Below are positions 47,851-60,796 of a DNA stretch of 64,000 nucleotides, piece after piece (positions within the stretch are counted from its first letter, which is position 1; the number at the start of each line of letters is the position of its first letter). The notes beneath the pieces were generated by a model that had not been told where the DNA came from, made no database searches, and saw only the letters and a program-made list of their open reading frames with translations. Both the position numbers and the translations under genes were made by a program. Origin of the DNA: Mytilus trossulus (Eukaryota > Mollusca > Bivalvia > Mytilida > Mytilidae); contig NC_086374.1 in assembly GCF_036588685.1 (NCBI RefSeq), forward strand, positions 65,222,457 to 65,286,456, given 5' to 3'.

Positions 47851-49598
47851 TATTGACTATTGAAGCTGAATTTGTTACTTTTACATTTCAATTCCAGTCT
47901 GTAGATTTAAAGGAATATATCACATTATTTTGACAATAATTAAATCATTCATATTTAATGACATTATTGTGGTAACTATACAATTGAATAATATGACTGT
48001 AAAGACTAATGTAAAAGTAATTAGTTTCTTTGGTAGAAGTTTAAGAAATATCAATGAAATGAAATGAACTATTTTATGACGACAGCATTTTAAAATTTTC
48101 TAACAACTTTTACAATCTGGATGATTTAGAGCTTCATATATTATTTGGACACCTATGTATCAGTTGCTGAGAACTTTAAGTCTTTTACTAATTTTTGTGG
48201 TTTGGTTGCTGTCTACTAAGTTGATGTTTATATACACACATCTTTTATTCATGTTTATATTAAGCTCTAATTAAATACCATTTGTCTTCCAAAGCAGGAG
48301 GAATTATTGAATTATTCAGGTAAGACAAAGTCTTTGGTCTATATTTCAAATATTTTTCATTTTGACTGGTGTTGATTTGTATTCATGTAATAGATTGGAT
48401 ACTGGTATAAATACAAAGGTAGGTCTAAGATTGTTGTTCAGGATATTGTTCTGGTACAAAAATGTATCAACACAATATCAGTCCTATCCATAGGAATGCA
48501 ATGTTTAGGTGCTTTTGCTGTACTTAGTGTCTTTAAGTAACTAAACTGTCTCTTTGCTTTTATCTATTATTTTTCAATCATTGTCCCGTCATGGAAGTAA
48601 TATATAGTAAATAAATATTACTTCCAAGGTCCCATAAATTTTTAACTATAAATATTTACCAAATGAAGCCCAAGCATTAAAAAACAACAACATTTACAAA
48701 GACCAGACGGACATGCATGTAGATTTCTATTTAAAAAATCTGATCAAAACGATTATTCGTAGATCATTATAATGATCTTAATCCACTGGATTTAACAGAT
48801 ATTTATCTACCACAATAGTCAATACAGTATGTAGTTAGATTGGTTTAGATTGAGTAACATAAGTAAACATTTGTTTACCAAACAGTGTGTATGCTTATGT
48901 TTGATAAACAAAATGGTAGTAGGAGTATAAGTGTACATACATGTAAAATATCTTAAATATTCAAGGTGAGCTTATTTACTAACTAGTTGAATTATTTACT
49001 GTAAATATAGAAATTATTGCGTGCATTTATTATTGCAATTTTGTCTTTTTTGAGCATTTTAGACTTTAATTTTTGCGATATTGAGAAAAATCCTATTTAA
49101 TTGATATAAAAAATTTCAAATGCAAGTTTAAATTTTTTCCATTTATCCCCGACACATTTTTCGCAATAATAAAAAAATCTCAATAATTTCTGAAATTACC
49201 AAATTAAGTGAAATCTAATATTAGATAGCACTCTGCACTTGCTCCTCAATTTGGTATGTTTGTCTTCCTTGGTCTCATTTGCTTGGACAATTATTGATTA
49301 GATTGAAATCAGTGATGTCATTAAATCTATGGATTTTTAATTACAGTTACAATGGTTTAGGAAAACAATGTGCTGGCTGCCTAAAGGAAATATTTATAGT
49401 GCAGTTGCAACATGTTCTTATATACAGTGTAAGCATGTTAAGAGAAAGGTCTAAATTTTCTACTGCAAATTACACTAGAAGTAATGACAAGGAATTTGAA
49501 GACTGATTGATTTTTATGTGATGGACATATACAATGTATATATTAAATGTGATTGGAACTTCAAACAAAATAAAAATTATTGGATTTTGTTCTTTCAG
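47851..49598 (+). other. Upstream region of the AKNA-like gene
   Basis: No open coding region. A possible 5' non-coding exon ends at 48319 (GAATTATTGAATTATTCAG followed by GTAAGA, a strong donor). No TATA box or start site can be assigned from sequence alone. Confidence 0.3.
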
Positions 49599-49653
49599 AA
49601 AACTAGAAAAGATCATGGATTAAAGCAGATAACATTTTACATCAGTTCTTAAA
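49599..49653 (+). other. Probable 5' UTR part of the first coding exon
   Basis: A good acceptor (TTTTGTTCTTTCAG) ends at 49598, so at least one further non-coding exon should lie upstream. An upstream ATG (ATGGATTAA, 49616) gives a two-codon frame before the main start. Main start context AAAATGG is favourable. Confidence 0.5.
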
Positions 49654-49723
49654 ATGGCACTGTTAGAATACAGTGAAGATTTTGAGTTGGATGATGATGG
49701 AATTTTAAGAGATTCTAACTCAC
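49654..49723 (+). CDS. AKNA-like protein, exon 1 of coding part
   Basis: The exon starts ATGGCACTGTTAGAATACAG and codes MALLEYSEDFELDDDGILRD plus SNS. It ends in phase 1 before a consensus donor (C/GTAAGT). It is acidic, and its DDDGILRD is repeated at the start of the next exon. The ATG is the only in-frame start between the acceptor at 49598 and the donor. Splicing to 56821 keeps the frame. The family call rests on the coiled-coil region in the next exon. Confidence 0.7.
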
Positions 49724-49934
49724 GTAAGTTGATAACAATCTAAATACCAGTAATGTTCTAAATTATTATTATCGGAACCAGTACAGTTTTGTCTTGTGCT
49801 CAGTCTTGTTTAGTGGAAATTGAAGCTTTCACCATAAGACAAAAGATTTGATTTTTTAAAACTGGACTTGCATGTTTTTCAGATTTGTTTAGTGTGAGAT
49901 AATGTGTTACATATAGATTCTTACACTGCAACAA

Positions 49935-50054
49935 GTGTATTACGATATTTCTCCACTCGAGACAGTTAAATTTTATTATTTAAAGCGTGAGGCTTGCCGA
50001 GCCCTTTAAATAATAAAATTTAACTGTCGAGAGTGGAGAAATATCGTAATACAC
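49935..50054. mobile_element. Near-perfect hairpin element, arms ~50 bp
   Basis: GTGTATTACGATATTTCTCC at one end pairs with GGAGAAATATCGTAATACAC at the other. The inner part TTTTATTATTTAAA pairs with TTTAAATAATAAAA, leaving a ~20-base GC-richer loop. Arms are almost identical, so it is probably a young foldback or MITE copy. GACGTC/CATGACGTCA motifs follow to ~50210. Confidence 0.8.
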
Positions 50055-50710
50055 GAGTTATAGTGTCGGAATCTGTTTCTCTAATGCCTTTTATCGTTCT
50101 TTTTCAAAGATTTTCAGAAAATTGTGCTCTTTACATGCGACGTCCTCAGGCAAGGTCGCCTTTTTCCATGACGTCACAATCGGAAAATTGAGAAGAAAAC
50201 AAAACATTTTGACGTCATAATCAAATTTCGACTAATAATTTGCCGAGAACAGATTTTTCACTAGTGAGGAGAAATATTTTTCTCACACCGGTCAGGAAAT
50301 GTGAAAATAGCACAAAAATTAGAGAAATGTACTTCTGATGCTGACACATACACATAGTAAAGAGTTATAAAGAGCCGAAAATTATTCAGACCAAAAATGT
50401 CTAAAACTGTCTCTCCGGTCAGTACTACTTGTGCAGCATTTGTTATCAACTTTGGTTGAATTCAGAACACTCGTCTCAAACAAAAACTGCGCTTAAATCT
50501 ATTATGAGAATTTAGTCTTTCTCTTAAATTTAGTGTATCAAAAACATTCAATAACTAACTTTGTATTTTAAGATTTATTGCCCTTATACCTTTAATTTAT
50601 AAAGTAAATACTAGTACAAGTATAAAATGTACTAGATATTTGACAATATGACAATAGAAAACCAGATTTCATAAAATTATGTAGTTTTTACCACAGCTCA
50701 TTGATAATAG

Positions 50711-50876
50711 AATTGAGAATGGAAATGGGGAATGGTGTCAAAGAGACAACAACCTGAGCAGAAAACAATGTTTAGTTTATTTGCCTTGTTCTAGGCCCAT
50801 TGGTGGCTTTGTGCTGTTTTCTGCTTTTGTTGTCAGGTAATCGCTTTGACACATTTGCCATTTCCATTCTCAATTT
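50711..50876. repeat. Inverted-repeat element, arms ~55 bp
   Basis: TTGAGAATGGAAATGGGGAA and AGAGACAACAACCTGAGCAG pair with the reverse complement of the stretch ending GCCATTTCCATTCTCAA. The block is a mussel repeat I recognise, here present as two facing copies. Confidence 0.65.
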
Positions 50877-53800
50877 TGTTAATACATGTACATGTACTTG
50901 TAATAAAACAAGATAATATACATATATATATATATTAAAAAAACAGATCAATAAAGCAAAGTGAAACATTCCAGTTCTTGTTTATATACATGTATAGCGA
51001 TACTTATTTGTACATCTTAAATGATCCATATTGTTTAAACAAATAGAGATTCTGACTGTATCAGATTATAACTGTAAAGAAATTATTATCAGACTTTTAA
51101 CTTTGACTAAAGTAATTAAAATCATTGTTTGTATAGCATTATACCTTAATAACCAATTGATTGTGACGAATGGATGTAATTGCCTTTTGTAAGGTTTTTT
51201 AATATCGTAACATTATAGTTTAATTATACCCCAAATATGTACAGTCAGGGTTTTGAAAATGCATGAGAAAGTTGCAATGAAAAATTAGTTTAAATTTAAT
51301 TTGTGAAAAGAAAGTCAATATAATAGGACACGGCTCTCAGTCAGGGTAAGGTACATAGTTAAAGCTAAGATTCCACGAAAAAATTTCATGGGATTCTGAG
51401 AGATTTTTTCAAACTGCTAGCTAGCTAAGTAATTACATCAAGGTCATTATTACATGATATTTTGTCTAAATTTTTAACATATTAGAAATCAATATTTATT
51501 GGTTTAAATTATTTTCGCCATAAAGATCCAGTCTGCGTACTCTACAAAAATGTAAACTACACTCCAGTATAACTCCAGTATATTGTTAGTATGACCTTCA
51601 TTTAAGTTATTAGAACTTTGTTTCTTTGACTTGGACACACAAATTATAGATCTAGCCTTGGTAATTATGATAAGAGATTTTCGTCAGTAACCAATCAAGT
51701 TGCAGTGTGACTATTTCCAAAGTAAGCCCTCATCAAATTAAAATAGCCAAGCCTTGTTTAGCATTTAAATATTTTCTTTAGAGAATAAATGAAGAATAAA
51801 AAATCAAAATATTTGATAGTACTTCAACAGGTTCTTAGGACACATCCTTTAGATAAAGTATTTCTAATCCCTGTTGTGGATATATTTTTCCTAAGTGACT
51901 TCAGGTGAGTCTAAACAAATTTGCTACTGGAAATCGAATTATTTACCAAAAAACTTTCAGTTTGATTTGATTTTAATAGCTTTTCTGTATTTATACCAAA
52001 TATCTAATATCTTATATTGGATGAATTCAATAACACTAGTCTAAGAATATATGCTCTCAAAATTGCTGTACAATTGGGCAAGGCACTGTAATGTTCCAAA
52101 GAGTTTTTAAATTTCTCTGGCAGTACATAAACCGCATGGGCATGCACAAAAGTATATAAAACCAGATTCCTAACGATATCCTAATTTTGAAATTTTCTTA
52201 AAAATTGGCATTGTCGATGGAAAAAGATTGTTTCAGACAAAACACTGCATTTATACATCATATCACAAATATTCATGACTTTGTATGGTTTCAGTGGAGT
52301 AGTGGCTCCATGAAATCAGTCTTTTCGTTTAGTAGTATTGATTGTAACCTAACAATTTAGAGGATGCACCTAAAATGTTGAATTACAATGTTTGAACACA
52401 TTATAATGAAGAGATTAGTGTTACATGTATTGTATGACCTTTGTTTGGTATTTTTCTAGATCTATGTTTACTTTGCACACTTTAGAATTCACTTAACTGA
52501 TCATAAATATATCTTATAAGCAGTTTTATATTACATTATACAAAAGAAGCACATACAAAGAAGTTAAATCAAATATTTATCACCATTCATCCCTGGATGT
52601 ATTAGGTATATGTAAGAATTTTTCACCTAACATGGTGAGATTGATTTGAACTTATATGATTTTGGATTGACACAATTATCTGGTGTGTTGTGTTAATGGA
52701 ACATGAATACATTTAAAGATAATATCCGAAAACTGTTATTGAAATAATTAAAGATTTCTATGTTTAATATTCTCGGTAGTGTATTTGTAAATATTTTCAT
52801 GTGTGGACAAGTATATAGATCAGGATTTTAATTTAATAGGATATTAAATTTACATTCCTTAAGGTAAATAAGCAAATTGTATGCTTAGATTCTAGAACCA
52901 CTATATATACAAACTATAATCTACTTGATTTTTCATCTGCTAATTGGTATTTTTAAAGCAGGCTTAGGTTGTCTTCTTAATGTCATCCCTAATGTACCGG
53001 GTACATCCCTTTTCTCATAGATAGGGTCCAGATTTTCACAATTACTATGTATACCTTCAAATATAGAAAAGAGTGAAAATGGGCTGAAAAAAATACTTGC
53101 TTCATTGGAAAGACAGTTATTTCAAATAAGTTGGGAAACAAGACTCTTATTTCTAATTATCAAAAATATGAAATGAATCAGGTTTCTTTTGGAACATTGT
53201 GTTAACCTTGCTCCTTTTTGTCTGTCCCGCATAAGGTACATGTTTTTTTCCACATCATGTACATGGTTTGTTCTGCTTCTCTCTCCTTCAGTTTTCAGGT
53301 TAGATCTTTTATTATGATGTATGCATTGTGTACATATTCTAATTTTGTGTTTTTAATTAGGATTTGGATTTTTATCAGACTTTGATTTTTAGATTAAACT
53401 TCAGATACTGTGCATGTGGATTCATTATTATTCTTTGGATATCATTTTTTTCGTGGGTTACTTAAGTACAGGTGTACCATAAATTCAAAAGTTCTTTGAA
53501 TAACATATTTTCAATAGGCTTTGTATACAGAGATTGACAAAAACACGAAATCAAACATCAACAAATATGCAAGTTTTCAGATATCCATGAAAATTGATAC
53601 CCACAAAAATAAATGAATCCACAGTAAATATAATTTTACAACTGTCAGATGAGATGAATGGGATTCAGAAATCATAACATCGCAGAAGTATTATTTGAGA
53701 GTGTGTGTGCTACAAGTTGAAACATTTTAAAAGTGTTTATTTCAGATTGCTTTCATACCTCTTTGTTTCTCTCCATTAAATGAATGTTCTACAGTTAAGC

Positions 53801-56800
53801 AAATAAGACTTTTGGAAATTTTACTAAAAACCCCTGATTTCTTATGTATAAAAGGTAGCTATGCTACCTAAACTTAAAATGCTGATATGCTTACTTCCCA
53901 AGGCTCACAGTTATTGACATAAAACTTGGTCAAGGCATATTTATTGCTGTGATTTAAATATCTATTGACTTTAGATGCCTCCTATATAATATTACAAAAT
54001 ATAATACCAACTTTCTATATAAATTGTTAGATTTAAAAAGTGTGGATTATCCGTAGGATTTATTGAATTTTCTTTTGTATGATCTAAAATTTCTGGTATG
54101 TACATCTTGTTATGTTTTATTTAGTGAGTTATGGGTTGAAAGTATGGGATACTTCAGAGTTATTTAATGTCATATTGATGGAAAGTTTTTTTATCAAAGT
54201 AAAATGATGAAATATATGAAAAAACAACAAAAAAAATAAGATCATTGTATAGGGGGAAATACTGCAGAATATAAATTTCTAATGGATGTTATTTTGTATT
54301 ACACTTCTTATTAACCCGTACTTTTTTCATGGTTTCATTTTGTACAAATATGGCAAACTCCTGTGTTTTCTTTGAAGAAATACCTTAAAAAAAAATGATA
54401 AAAATAGGAATATGTGACCCTAATTGCTGTTCTAAAGCACTAGTTTTTTTAAGATTCACCAAAATCTACATCTAGATCCAGTCAGTGGTGTTAGAGGAGT
54501 TGCAGCAAATACATGTTTTGACAGTTATGTCTAATAGTCCAATTTCTAACATTTTTGCATTTTGGTGCATCTCAATTCAAAAAGGATATTTGCCAGGAAT
54601 CTGGGGGTTTAAAATAATAATATATGCTTATGTATTTTACAAGGCACAATCTAAACAAATCAATATTTATAAAAAGTGCTTAATTGTTGGGAGACATATT
54701 TTAGATCAATAACTTTTGGTAAATAAAAAAATCTTTTAAAGGCATAAATATTTTCAATTTAATATACTGTAGTTTTGAATGAGTATATATGTGCTTAAAA
54801 GACATTTAAACTCCTTTGAATGCCTGTTTTGAGGTATTAAGTTTATATAATGAAGAATTTTCAAAGTCAGGTCAACACCATTCATGTGGGAAATCCCCTA
54901 ATAAATGAGGAAAGTTGGCAGGTCTGCTTGTTATTTCACAAAATTTTGTTTATTTGCAAGGATATGTATTTTAATAGTTTTTGCCTGAACTGACCTCTGT
55001 GTGGAAAAGTTACATTTGTATATCTGTATCTCCTTCTACATGTGTCCTAAAGCTATTAGCATAATTCTATGAGACTTTTTTATAATCTTTAACAAGCAAT
55101 GTTTATTGTTCTCATCATATTTTGTTTCTAAAATTATCAGATTAATGTACCAGTTTTTATCTTACCAAAACATTGACAGCGACAATGGTTTATTAAGGGA
55201 TAATCATTTTGTATCCTCAACCCCTCTTTTAATCAGAATAATTCTCAGTTTCCTTCAGTAGATCATGAGATCCCTAATCATAACTTTATGAACATTCTGT
55301 TTTGTTTTTGATTTCAATTATTTTTGGCCTTTACCTTACCTAAAGGGTTGGGACAGTGATATTTTTGGCTTGCATTAAATCTAGCTTCTTACTACAATAA
55401 TCTTTTTTACAGGATTGTTACCATGTAAATGATGATTTTTTTTTTAGATATTGGTTATAGCCTTTAACAAATTGTATTGAAAACTTCATTTAAGTCTGGT
55501 AACAGGTGTTTATATAAATATGCAAGAGATATGAGGATCATCTTAAAACATCCTTTAATATACACATCCAAATTATGGCATGAATACAAAAATTGAATGC
55601 ACAGAGACCTCACACACTTTCAGGGGTAAAAATCAATATAATAAACTGGAAGCGACCATCAATTAATTACTTTACATCTCAATATATAGTGCTGTATACT
55701 CTGAAATATTTTTAAGTGACTACAGGTCAATAATCTGTTGACATTGACCAGCGTACTTGGATTTCATCATCTATTATTATTTACCATTTTTGTAAGTCCT
55801 TTACATTCTTAATATTTGCATACATTTCAAAGATGAGCAGTTGTAATTTCAATATATGTGCATTTGAACATGAACTATTTTTGACACCTATAAGAAAATC
55901 TGACATGACAGATAGCTATCACAATTTGTCCCCATTTATAATTTATACAGTTACTTCATCTGAAATGTGATTCTTATTGATATTTTATTGTGGCCTCAAG
56001 TTTTTCATTGGTATTTCCGAATTTGTATATAATCTAGTTAGCATGCTTAATCAAGTTTTGTAGCTGTTTGAGTGTTATTCAATGAGAGATTGTGTATAAA
56101 ATATTGAGTAGGATGAAAATCTTGTTGACAAAAATTGTAAATAAAACTGTTGATAGAGGTTTTGATATTATCAGAAACTCAAGTTTTATTGTATTTTTCT
56201 GATACATGAATAAGGACAGTGTTGCATTTTTAAAGATGGTCTTTGTCAAATTTCAGTTGATTGATTGATTGTTGGTTGCTTAATGTTCAAGACTTGAGAT
56301 GAATTTGGAGTTCATAGTCAGTTGAAAAAAAATAAAGCAATGTTGGGTCCTGTATCTTTTAATCAGCAAAGTTATTTTCAATGTTGTTGTTCTCTTTGAG
56401 GCCAACAGTATGTTTATGAGAGAAAAAAATATGCACTTGTTCTAGTTCCAAGTTTTTTCTTCTTATAAACATTATATAAGATACATATATACAACTTAGT
56501 TAATAAATAATGACCCAAAATCCATTCTAAATTTTATTCAAAGTCATGTAGACAATTATCAGCTTATTACTGCAGAAATGTTTGCGTTTTTTTAAAGAAT
56601 GGACAAAAGTCTGCATATATGTATATATAATGTATGGAATTTGGAATGGTAGTTTATATAATTGCAATACATGTACTTATGTACACAATCCCATTATTTG
56701 CATTGGTAAAACTTGGCAATTATTTCTGAATTTACAATAATCATATTATTACATATCCAATAACCTATAAAAATGAAGTAAAAGTACAATTGTGTTTTGA

Positions 56801-56820
56801 CATTTTATTTTATTTTTCAG

Positions 56821-58689
56821 CTGGTAATTACTTGATAGATGATGATGGCATTTTAAGAGACGATTACGATATTCACGATTCAGGAAAATACGCTTCAACT
56901 CATTGGACAGACTCTGGATTCGGAGGTAGTAAACAATCTGCTGGAAGTTCTTCCACGTTAAGACAATTTGATTTACAATCCTATCCTAGTTATGATAGTG
57001 TTTCTCATCCTTTAGACGATGACCATGAAAATATCAGTGACCTTGAGGCATCAAAAGACGATTTAAGTTTTGATGGTCAGGATGGTTACTCTGGTTACGA
57101 TGAGAATGGACACGAGAGAGCGCGGACACCGATAATTGATAAATATAACGATAAGTCTGTGAGGAGTAGCCATAGCAGCTACAATAATTCTTTAACCTAT
57201 GATGACACAGAAAATCTAAGACGATCAACTGACTCTGGAAAAGAACTATTTGATGAGGAATATTACAAACAGTTAAGGGAGTTAGGTGTATTAGTAGATG
57301 GTGCAGATTTAGTTGATGACAAGGACTCACTTCAAGAATTTGAACATTTGGAATCACATGTTTCGAAGGATGATATAAATTTTGAAGAAAAAGATGATGG
57401 ACCTGCATTTGACGATTATTTAAGGGCCACTCCGACGCCACAAGAAGAAGAGGACCATAGTGATTCTGTTGTCCCTGATATAAGTAGGAGTCATATTCAT
57501 GGCCACGACTACCAAACATCAAATACACGTCCTACAACAGCTACATCTTTGAGAACATTAAGTCGAGGATCATTTCCTGAAATAAGTCCAGAAGAAGCTT
57601 TGGAATTATATAAGGAAAATTTAGAATCTCGTGATTTTGGAGATGCAACAAGCATAGATTTTGAAAACAGTTCTCAGAGAACAAATGATGATGATGAAAT
57701 ATTTTTGATAACAAGTAAAATATCTGATACCCCCAAACCAGCGAAATTAAGAGCATTTCAAAATGAAAGAGATGTGCCTTCAATGAGCCCAAGTTATGGA
57801 AAAGGAGTAAATCAAAGGAACAGGTCATTTGATCAGTCTTTTGAAAGAACCGAAAGGGAGATAAGAAATCGCGGACCACCAAAACAAGATGGTAGACATA
57901 TCGAGGATGACTCATTTGATGTATCAGATTATGGTAGTAGGGGTAATACACCCTTTAGTAGAGAAGGATCAGTAACCCCAGATAAAAGGGACTGGAGAAG
58001 ATCAGGTTCTATAACCCCAACACGACCTGACTCTGTAACAAGTCAAAGATCATCTGCTTCTGACAGAGGACCTAAAACACCTGTCCGTCAACCATCACTG
58101 GGAAATTTATCAAAACAAAACACAAAACAGACTCACTCAGGGAAAAGCGGTGAGAAGGAACAAAATTCTGAGAAAATGCCCCCAAAACGACTTTTACCTA
58201 AACCTACAGCCCAAGATGAAAGTAATAAAAATTTCAGGGTCAAAAGTAAAAGCACGACAAATATTGCTGCAAAGTTTGGCCCTGTTAAGCCAACGCATAT
58301 GTCCCTTGTTGATTTATCACATATTAATATTGATCATGGCGATACAGAACATGATGATCTTAGTGGCTCATTGGACAAAGCTAAGGTTGAACTCTCATCA
58401 AAACTCAAACAGGAATTTCACAAACGTAAGCAGGCGACAGAACTTGTGCAGCAACTGCAGATGGACTATGATAAGCTTCTTTCTAAATATGCCTTGGCTG
58501 AACTTACAATTGACCAGCTTCGACTTGGAGCTAAAATAACTCTTCATTCTGATTCGCCTACTCCTAGTCAAGCTATGTCAGGAACGTTACCAGGGGCTCA
58601 ACAACAACAGATGTTACAGCTTGGACTTAATCGGGCCGTTAAATCACCTTCGCCATTCCAGGGGTCAATTGCTAGTCCTTTATCTCAAG
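56821..58689 (+). CDS. AKNA-like protein, main exon
   Basis: 623 codons, phase 1 in and out (acceptor TTATTTTTCAG, donor GTTAGT). AKNA proteins in vertebrates act at the centrosome, anchoring microtubules; they were first described as AT-hook transcription factors. Here residues ~24-540 are acidic, Ser/Thr-rich and probably disordered, with proline-directed sites (GSVTP, GSITP, PKTP). Residues ~541-595 form a coiled coil containing DKLLSKYALAELTIDQLRLG, which I associate with the AKNA domain, followed by HSDSPTPSQ. I see no RGRP AT-hook. The assignment is from memory of the family and could be to a related centrosomal coiled-coil protein. Confidence 0.75.
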
Positions 58690-58878
58690 GTTAGTTATTT
58701 ATTGTCGTAAAAATAATGTTTTCGCTAACAAATATTTGTATCTAAGATGTAAGACACACTAACTGATCCGAATTCTTATGTAATATTAAGATATGTTACA
58801 TTTGATATTTATATTGAATAAGATACTCATTTATGAGATCATATGTTATTTTGAATTTCAGCAGGAACATATTTGTTA

Positions 58879-59039
58879 CAGGGGCGGATCCAGCCATTTT
58901 AAAAAGGAGGGGTTCCCAACCTAGGATGAAGGGGGGTTGTAACTATATGTCCCCATTCAAATGCATTGATCGGCCAAAAAAAGGGGGGTTCCAACCCCCG
59001 GAACCCTGGAACACCCCCCCCCCTTTGGATTCGCCACTG
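58879..59039. mobile_element. 161-bp MITE (CAGGGGCGGATCC ends)
   Basis: The ends CAGGGGCGGATCC and (reverse complement) CAGTGGCGAATCC form a terminal inverted repeat. TGTTA flanks both sides (58874-58878 and 59040-59044). The G-rich interior has GGGGGGTT runs. The ends resemble those of the element at 1633-2988, so both may be mobilised by one transposase family. Confidence 0.75.
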
Positions 59040-60400
59040 TGTTATACATTATATATTATAAAGATGTTTTTTTTATTATTTAACACAATGTCCTATTTCT
59101 GTAGAGATGTTGTATAAATCTTGCTATTTCATACCTTTCAAGTATTATGCTGATTTATTTATAAGCAAATATATATAACTATATAGATATTGAAAAAATA
59201 AAAATAAGCAATTAGTCTTAGTTTCACGATGTTGATATTGAACTCAATATAATAAGTATTTTTTTAGATGAGTTTGTAGGATACGTACTCTATTTTTCAA
59301 AATTTTTCTTACTAAATAGCATATTCAAGATAACAATTATGTTTACTCCTCTTTCAAAATTGAATTATTTGTTAATATATGTTTGCAGTTGTGTTCTTTA
59401 ATTAAGGTACACTCTTTTAAAGTGTGGTATATCGTAAACTTTTTAAACAACAAATGTTTAAACCTCTTTTCACAGTTCGAGGGACGTTTTTAATTGAATA
59501 AAACATGCAGTCACATGTTACCTGTGCTTCACCTGTTTCGGTAATTAGGTCACCTGCAGTTGTCACGCTGAAATTTAATGAAAGTTTTTAATTATAAATA
59601 TGTACTATTCAGATGTTTATACAATTTTTGTAAATATAGAATTTTATTCAAAGGTGTGAACTTAATATAGGAAATAGCCGATCCAAGATATATTTATTGA
59701 CGTACAAATTTAATGTACATTTAAAAATTAATACTGGAATGAAAAGCTTTGAAAGCTTGCCAGATTATACAATTTTATACATTGTCAATAGATCAGTTTA
59801 AAATCAATGTAAACTTATTAACGGAACACATTCCAGTAATTTTAGAAGGCAAAGTAGAAAATTCTAAAATCACATCATGAATGTAGATAAATAATTTGTT
59901 CATTTAATATTTGGCAAAAACGTGAAATGGAATTTTATAAGAATGTCTAAATATCTTTAAGTGCACACAGTGATTGATTTATAGAAATTTAAATTACATG
60001 GACTTTAACATTTGCATAATGCATACTTTGGCTTTTCTTATCTCCAAAAAAATTATAATGTAGATGTTTTTATGTATAGATGAAATTTGAAAACCTTATA
60101 AATATACCACCATTGATAGACACAGGAGATTTTTATTTTTGGGCAAAATTAACATTAATAAGGAAAATCAGAGCAGCACTTGATTTTATTTTTTTAATTT
60201 TATTATTGAGGAATAATATAATATAGCAAACATCTTTATATATTTTATTACATATAACCATATTAAAATGAACTAAATTGTATATGATAGGTATCAAAAA
60301 ATTTCATCTTTCTCCTCTCCTAAAGCAATCATGAATGTATGGTGAGAGAATTGGTATGATTGAAACAGGCTGCTGGTTAGCATAATCTGTTGTTGAATTT

Positions 60401-60796
60401 AATAGACCACTTTCGAGTTCATCCGTCACTGAAAAAAACTCGTCAATTATACGCGCCTTTATCACCGTCATTTGTGCGTTTAGGGGCGTGGTCACTTCCT
60501 TCCAATGTTGAGCGAGTGTTTGGAAAACTTTAACTCTATATTGTACGAATTATTCGGCATATTGAATTCTCAAAATTGACAATCAACACTGCTGTCATTA
60601 GGGAATTGTCAGTAAGTACCTACAGAGCAACCATTATTTCTAGTTTATCCTGCACAAAGACGATCACTAAGACGCTTGATGAATGTAAATAGTGCAGGGA
60701 TACAGGCGAGCCCCTCTATCTGGTAAATGACGTCATAAAGGCGTGCATAATTGACGAGTTTTTGCCGGTGATGGATGAACTCGAAAGTGGTCTATT
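60401..60796. mobile_element. 396-bp MITE with ~60-bp terminal inverted repeats
   Basis: AATAGACCACTTTCGAGTTC at the left and its complement GAACTCGAAAGTGGTCTATT at the right. Similarity continues inward through AACTCGTCAATTAT and CGCCTTTAT. No open frame. The target duplication is unclear. Confidence 0.8.

Larger units (their letters stand above)
49724..56820 (+). other. Intron 1 of the AKNA-like gene (7.1 kb)
   Basis: It is bounded by GTAAGT and TTTTATTTTTCAG. It carries a hairpin element (49935-50054) and an inverted-repeat element (50711-50876). The rest is AT-rich without coding signal; the frame at 54485-54712 shows nothing recognisable. Confidence 0.65.

Noticed and set aside
48280..48319. 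5' non-coding exon of the AKNA-like gene
   Set aside because: The donor is strong but the upstream border cannot be fixed from sequence; noted only as a possibility within the upstream region.
57034..57951. Two antisense open frames opposite the AKNA-like exon
   Set aside because: They are shadows of a well-supported coding exon; composition and phase follow the sense strand.
58150..58539. 129-codon + strand open frame overlapping the AKNA-like exon
   Set aside because: It is an alternative frame of the same exon; the main frame has the coiled coil and splices in phase.
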